This document shows, piece by piece, positions 35,755 to 38,877 of a DNA stretch of 38,877 nucleotides. Position numbers and translations under genes: made by a program. Within the stretch, counting starts at the first letter, position 1. Each line of letters starts with the position of its first letter. The DNA comes from Lentisphaerota bacterium (GTDB taxonomy: Bacteria > Verrucomicrobiota > Kiritimatiellia > JAAZAB01), in assembly GCA_012514555.1 (NCBI GenBank), contig JAAZAB010000037.1, positions 1 to 38,877 on the forward strand, in the 5' to 3' direction. The notes under the pieces are model-generated. The model was not told where the DNA came from, did no database searches, and worked only from the letters and a program-made list of their open reading frames with translations.

Positions 35755-36864
35755 TCAAGTCGCGGCATTCACATACCGGCGCTCCGGCCGCGGACCGATC
35801 GCGCAGAGTATGTCGTATTCGTGGGTGCCCTTGATCCGCGCCCATTCCCCGATGGTGATGCCGTCGCCGAGGCAGGTTGCCGTGTCCCAGACGCGGGCCC
35901 CGGGCGCGTTTTCGAGGTTCACCGTCGTGTAGTCCATTGACACGCGGCCGATCACGGGGCAGCGCCGGCCTCCGATCAGCACGGCGCCGCGGTTGGACAG
36001 GGCCAGGGGAAGCCCGTCGGCGTATCCGATCGAGAGCGTTCCAACCCTGGCCGGCTTTTCAAGGCGATGCGTGCGGTTATACCCGATCGTGGCGCCTGCC
36101 GGCAATTCGCGGATGCCGATCAGCCGGGCCATGAGCCGCACCGCGGGCTCGAGCGCGCCGGCTTCGCAGCCCCCGCCGCCCAGGGCGCCGTAGAGGTTGA
36201 TGGCCGTCCGCGCCAGGTTGAACGGGGCTTTGTACGCGGCGGCGATGTTGTTTATGCCGTCGCTGTTCGCAATGTGGCGCCAGGCGAAGGAGATGCCGCG
36301 CTTTTCCAGGCGCGCAAGGAGCCCGGAAAGGAGTTCTACCTGGCTCTCGGAAAAAGCCGTATCCTCGTTGGCGTGCGGAAAATGCGAGTATATCCCGAGG
36401 GGATTGAGCCCGGGCAGGGCGTGAATCCCCGCTATGATTCGCTCGGCGTCGCGGGCAAGAATGCCCTGCCGCCCCATGCCGGTGTCAACCAGGTAATGGC
36501 ACGCGACCGTTCGCTTCTGGCGTAGCGCCTCGGCGCTCAGCGCCCGCGCAATGCTCTCGTCCGTGATCGCCGCGACAAGCCCCGCGCGCACGACTTCCGC
36601 TATCTCGCCCTCGACGAGGCCGCCCATGATGTGGACCGGCAATCCCAGCTCCAAAAGGGGCAGCGCCTCCCGCACCTCGGCCACGCCAAACCCGTAGACG
36701 CCTTCCTGCTTGAGCGCGCGGGCTATCGGGAGCGCGCCGAGCCCGTAGGCGTCGTTTTTCAGGACGGCCAGGATGCGGCACGGCCGGATGCGGCCAGACA
36801 TTTTTGCGAAATTAGAACGGATGGCGGCCATGTTCACTTCAAGCCATGTGTGCCGGCTATCCAT
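35755..36864 (-). CDS. alr: Alanine racemase
   Basis: 369 residues. PLP enzyme that makes D-alanine for peptidoglycan. The PLP lysine is Lys36 in AVLKNDAYGLG (usual form KADAYGHG); HYLVDTGMGRQG, SIGYADGLP and GRVSMDY are present in order. The ATG at 36864 overlaps the TAA that ends the upstream MBL reading frame (TAATG), which points to translational coupling. AAGGGGAAGGA lies upstream at a longish distance. Confidence 0.94.
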   Translation of the reverse strand: MDSRHTWLEVNMAAIRSNFAKMSGRIRPCRILAVLKNDAYGLGALPIARALKQEGVYGFGVAEVREALPLLELGLPVHIMGGLVEGEIAEVVRAGLVAAITDESIARALSAEALRQKRTVACHYLVDTGMGRQGILARDAERIIAGIHALPGLNPLGIYSHFPHANEDTAFSESQVELLSGLLARLEKRGISFAWRHIANSDGINNIAAAYKAPFNLARTAINLYGALGGGGCEAGALEPAVRLMARLIGIRELPAGATIGYNRTHRLEKPARVGTLSIGYADGLPLALSNRGAVLIGGRRCPVIGRVSMDYTTVNLENAPGARVWDTATCLGDGITIGEWARIKGTHEYDILCAIGPRPERRYVNAAT

Positions 36865-37727
36865 TATCGTTTAATCCTTCCCCTTTGCCGGTGTTGTTCC
36901 CGCTGAAAGTCAATCGTCATTCCCGGGCGAGCGGCTTCGCATTCCGGGAAAACCCGCTTTGCCGCGGCGGCAATCCTGGCGATTTGCGCGTCGGTCCGGA
37001 GCCGGTCGTGGTGCGTAAGGATCAGGCGCTTTACGCCCGCCGCCCGCGCCGCTTTCGCGGCTTCAGGCCAGGTGCTATGGCCCCAGCCCCTGTGGGCCGG
37101 TTATTCGGACGGCAGGTAGTGGGCGTCGGCCACAAGCACGTCCGCGTTCGCCGCAAAAGCGAAAAAGCGCCGGTCCATCTCCGGGTTGCCGTGCTCGCGG
37201 TCCGTCGCCACCACCACGGAGCCGCATTCCGTGTCGAAGCGGTATGCAACGCACGATTGGGGATGCAGGACCGGGCACCAGCCGATGCGCACTCCGTAGC
37301 GCCGCAGCGCACATGGCGCCGCCGCGCTGCCCGGCAGGCGCTCGTAAGTCACCGCGGCATCGGCCCCGGCGATCGGCACGGGCCACAAGGGCGGCCCGAA
37401 CACCCGCGAAAGGGCGCTTTCCGCCTCCGGCCCAGCCGCGGCGGAAAGGATGCGGATCCTGAACCTGCGCTGGTATATCGGCGAGAAGCAGGGCAGCCCC
37501 ATGACGTGATCCAGGTGCCAGTGCGTGAAAAGAAGGGTGATGTCCGGGGGCGACGGCCTGCGCATCAGCGCGTCGGCCAGGCCCAGGATGCCCGTTCCCG
37601 CGTCCACGATCAGAAGGCCCCGCGGCGTTTCAAGGCTGAAGCAGGTCGTTTCGGCGCCATACCTCGCGTGAGCGCGGCCGCTGGCCGACATGCTGCCGCG
37701 GGCGCCGTGGATGGTAAATCGGTTCAT
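36864..37727 (-). pseudogene. MBL-fold metallohydrolase interrupted by in-frame TAA
   Basis: The frame starts at 37727 and gives 208 residues of a metallo-beta-lactamase-fold hydrolase (HGARGSMS, VDAGTGI, metal motif THWHLDH at 68-74, later VVVATDREHG), then meets TAA at 37101-37103. Reading on in the same frame gives 78 more codons with family-like sequence: GWGHSTWPEAA and LTHHD, which carry the last metal ligands, ending in TAA at 36864-36866 that overlaps the alr start. The broken codon stands where relatives usually have Tyr (..EYPAHRGWGHST..), so one base change from TAC or TAT explains it. The truncated product would lack C-terminal ligands. A sequencing error is possible. The family resembles cAMP phosphodiesterase/PhnP-type MBL proteins; the substrate is unknown. 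Confidence 0.8.
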
Positions 37728-37788
37728 GGCCCGTCTTCAGCCTTCCCATCGACTGCCGGATGACTCCGGTTCCTTTCAAAAAGCCTTG

Positions 37789-37816
37789 AATATACGTCGC
37801 CGTCATGGATCTGCAA
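37789..37816 (-). promoter_or_regulatory. Putative promoter of the MBL-alr operon
   Basis: On the minus strand: TTGCAG (37811-37816), 16-base spacer, TATATT (37789-37794). It lies about 60 bases ahead of the MBL start. Confidence 0.4.
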
Positions 37817-37919
37817 GCGTTTATCGCAGCCGCTCGGAATGATCATTGCTCCAGTCAAGTGCAGGGTTTACAGTATCCCTGACCAATCGCAAAATCCGGG
37901 TTCAAGACTGGGAGGCAGC

Positions 37920-38877
37920 ATGAGGTTTGTTCGGAGCTTTGGAAAGTCATTCGCGCGCGCTGCGTTTGCATGCATCGTAATCCTGCCCAATGCTTCCCTG
38001 GGCGGCGCCCGGCCACAGGGGGCCACAAACACGATATCGCTGGCCGCAATCACGGACAGGACCAATGCGCTGTACAGGTGCGGCGAGCGCGCGGAGTTCA
38101 CCGTCACCGTGGCCGGCCTCGCTAACCTGGTCGCAACCGGGCGGGCGGAGAGAATCAATATCCATCTCTCCCTTGACGGGGGAAAAACCATAGCGGACAT
38201 GGAGCTGCCGGTAAAAGACAGCATTACCGTGACTAACACGCTTGATGAGCCCGGCTTTCTGCGATGCGACGCCGTGTATAACGCCGACGGCAAAAAATAC
38301 CGGGCATGCGCGGCGGCGGGATTCGAGCCAGAGCGGATAAAGTCGGCGGCCGTGATGCCGGACGACCTGGATTCGTTCTGGAATGACGGCATCAGGAAGC
38401 TGGGGAAAATGCCGCTGGATGCGAAGATGGAATCCATTCCGGAATACTCGGACGACGGCGCGCAATCCTTCAAGATCAGCCTTCAGAACGTGGACGGTTC
38501 GCGGATATACGCCTATCTCGGGATTCCGGAGAAGCGGCCGCCGCCATTTCCCGTTCATGTCCTTATTCCCGGTGCCGGAGTGGGGCCAAAATCGGCGCAG
38601 TGGGTCAAGGACTGGGCGGGGAAGGGGGCGATTGCCCTGAATGTGGCGGTGCATTCCTTCGACATCGGCCTCCCTCGCGGTGAGATAGACGAAAAATACG
38701 GGCATTTCTGTCGAATGGAAACGTACGCAGGGGTCACCAACCGCGAGGCTTACATTTTCCGCCGTTCGATCCTGGGGATTGACAGGTTCATCAAGTACGC
38801 GGCCGCCCGGCCCGATTTTGACGGGCGGCATATCGTTGTGGGCGGCAGCAGCCAGGGCGGGGGGCTGGCGCTGATCA
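37920..38877 (+). CDS. Secreted acetylxylan-esterase-like alpha/beta hydrolase (partial)
   Basis: At least 319 residues; the gene runs off the window. GGGAGG lies 4 bases before the ATG. A signal peptide is likely (about 1-27; basic start, then FACIVILPNASLGG). About 110 residues of beta-rich N-terminal domain precede a stretch typical of the AXE1/cephalosporin-C deacetylase family (DLDSFWNDGIRKLG), then an alpha/beta hydrolase core with VLIPGAGVG and the nucleophile elbow GGSSQGGGLAL. The family deacetylates xylan or other acetylated sugars outside the cytoplasm. The catalytic Asp and His would lie beyond the window. Confidence 0.85.
   Translation, partial: MRFVRSFGKSFARAAFACIVILPNASLGGARPQGATNTISLAAITDRTNALYRCGERAEFTVTVAGLANLVATGRAERINIHLSLDGGKTIADMELPVKDSITVTNTLDEPGFLRCDAVYNADGKKYRACAAAGFEPERIKSAAVMPDDLDSFWNDGIRKLGKMPLDAKMESIPEYSDDGAQSFKISLQNVDGSRIYAYLGIPEKRPPPFPVHVLIPGAGVGPKSAQWVKDWAGKGAIALNVAVHSFDIGLPRGEIDEKYGHFCRMETYAGVTNREAYIFRRSILGIDRFIKYAAARPDFDGRHIVVGGSSQGGGLALI

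Noticed and set aside
37101-37103. Recoding of the TAA in the MBL gene as a special amino acid
   Set aside because: Selenocysteine uses TGA and pyrrolysine uses TAG. TAA has no known insertion system, so mutation or sequence error is more likely.

Overview
The window is about 38.9 kb of gene-dense, high-GC bacterial DNA. No stretch longer than 300 bases lacks a gene. I see no rRNA, tRNA, CRISPR array, insertion sequence or prophage gene. The gene set suggests a Gram-negative member of the PVC superphylum (Lentisphaerota, Kiritimatiellota or Verrucomicrobiota-like): a GspE/PulE-type ATPase, a transmembrane Ser/Thr kinase, a FHA protein, an outer-membrane FadL/PorV-like barrel, a W/DPxAA repeat protein, ThyX rather than ThyA, and a secreted acetylxylan-esterase-like enzyme. 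This placement is an inference from gene content, not a phylogeny.

Layout. 1-4.3 kb: tail of an upstream gene, a type II secretion ATPase with a GspF-like N-terminus, and on the minus strand a radical SAM/helix-hairpin-helix DNA-repair-type protein behind a membrane-anchored repeat protein. 4.5-7.6 kb: an acyl-CoA dehydrogenase facing a Ser/Thr kinase. 7.8-14.3 kb: a long tightly overlapping plus-strand run (glycosyltransferase, flippase, heptose-1-phosphate guanylyltransferase-like enzyme, CoaB, IF-1, DinG-like helicase, ThyX). 14.3-23 kb: a MurU/AmgK-like fusion, an outer-membrane barrel, a DnaJ/CbpA protein, a 44-residue membrane protein, a B12-type radical SAM enzyme, aspartate kinase and a D-Ala-D-Ala carboxypeptidase. 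23.1-26.2 kb: a GGQ release-factor-like rescue protein, a NusG paralogue, a GmhB phosphatase, UDP-glucuronate decarboxylase and a FHA protein. 26.2-33.0 kb: a complete F-type ATP synthase operon (atpZ, atpI-like, atpB, E, F, H, A, G, D, C). 33-38.9 kb: a GAF/degenerate-GGDEF protein, nadC-birA, alanine racemase, a metallo-beta-lactamase-fold gene broken by an in-frame TAA, and the start of an acetylxylan-esterase-like gene.

How the genes fit together. Several loci serve the cell envelope: nucleotide-heptose synthesis (HddC-like, GmhB), UDP-xylose (Uxs), lipid-linked sugar transfer and flipping, peptidoglycan recycling (MurU/AmgK), D-alanine supply (Alr) and peptidoglycan trimming (DacA/DacF-like). 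A NusG paralogue heads the GmhB-Uxs stretch, as specialised NusG proteins do in capsule loci. The kinase and the FHA protein suggest phospho-signalling, and the FHA gene overlaps the first gene of the ATP synthase operon.

The most notable points are: the ATP synthase c subunit (44-residue C-terminal tail, Na+-type ligand set, alanine-substituted glycine motif) together with an epsilon subunit lacking its C-terminal domain; the MBL gene whose reading frame continues in family-like sequence past a TAA and ends as TAATG on alr; a terminator-like hairpin plus T8 placed 15 nt before the start of the NusG paralogue; the GspF-GspE fusion with a degenerate histidine box; the MurU/AmgK fusion; and palindromes that fill the -35/-10 spacer of two signalling-gene promoters.
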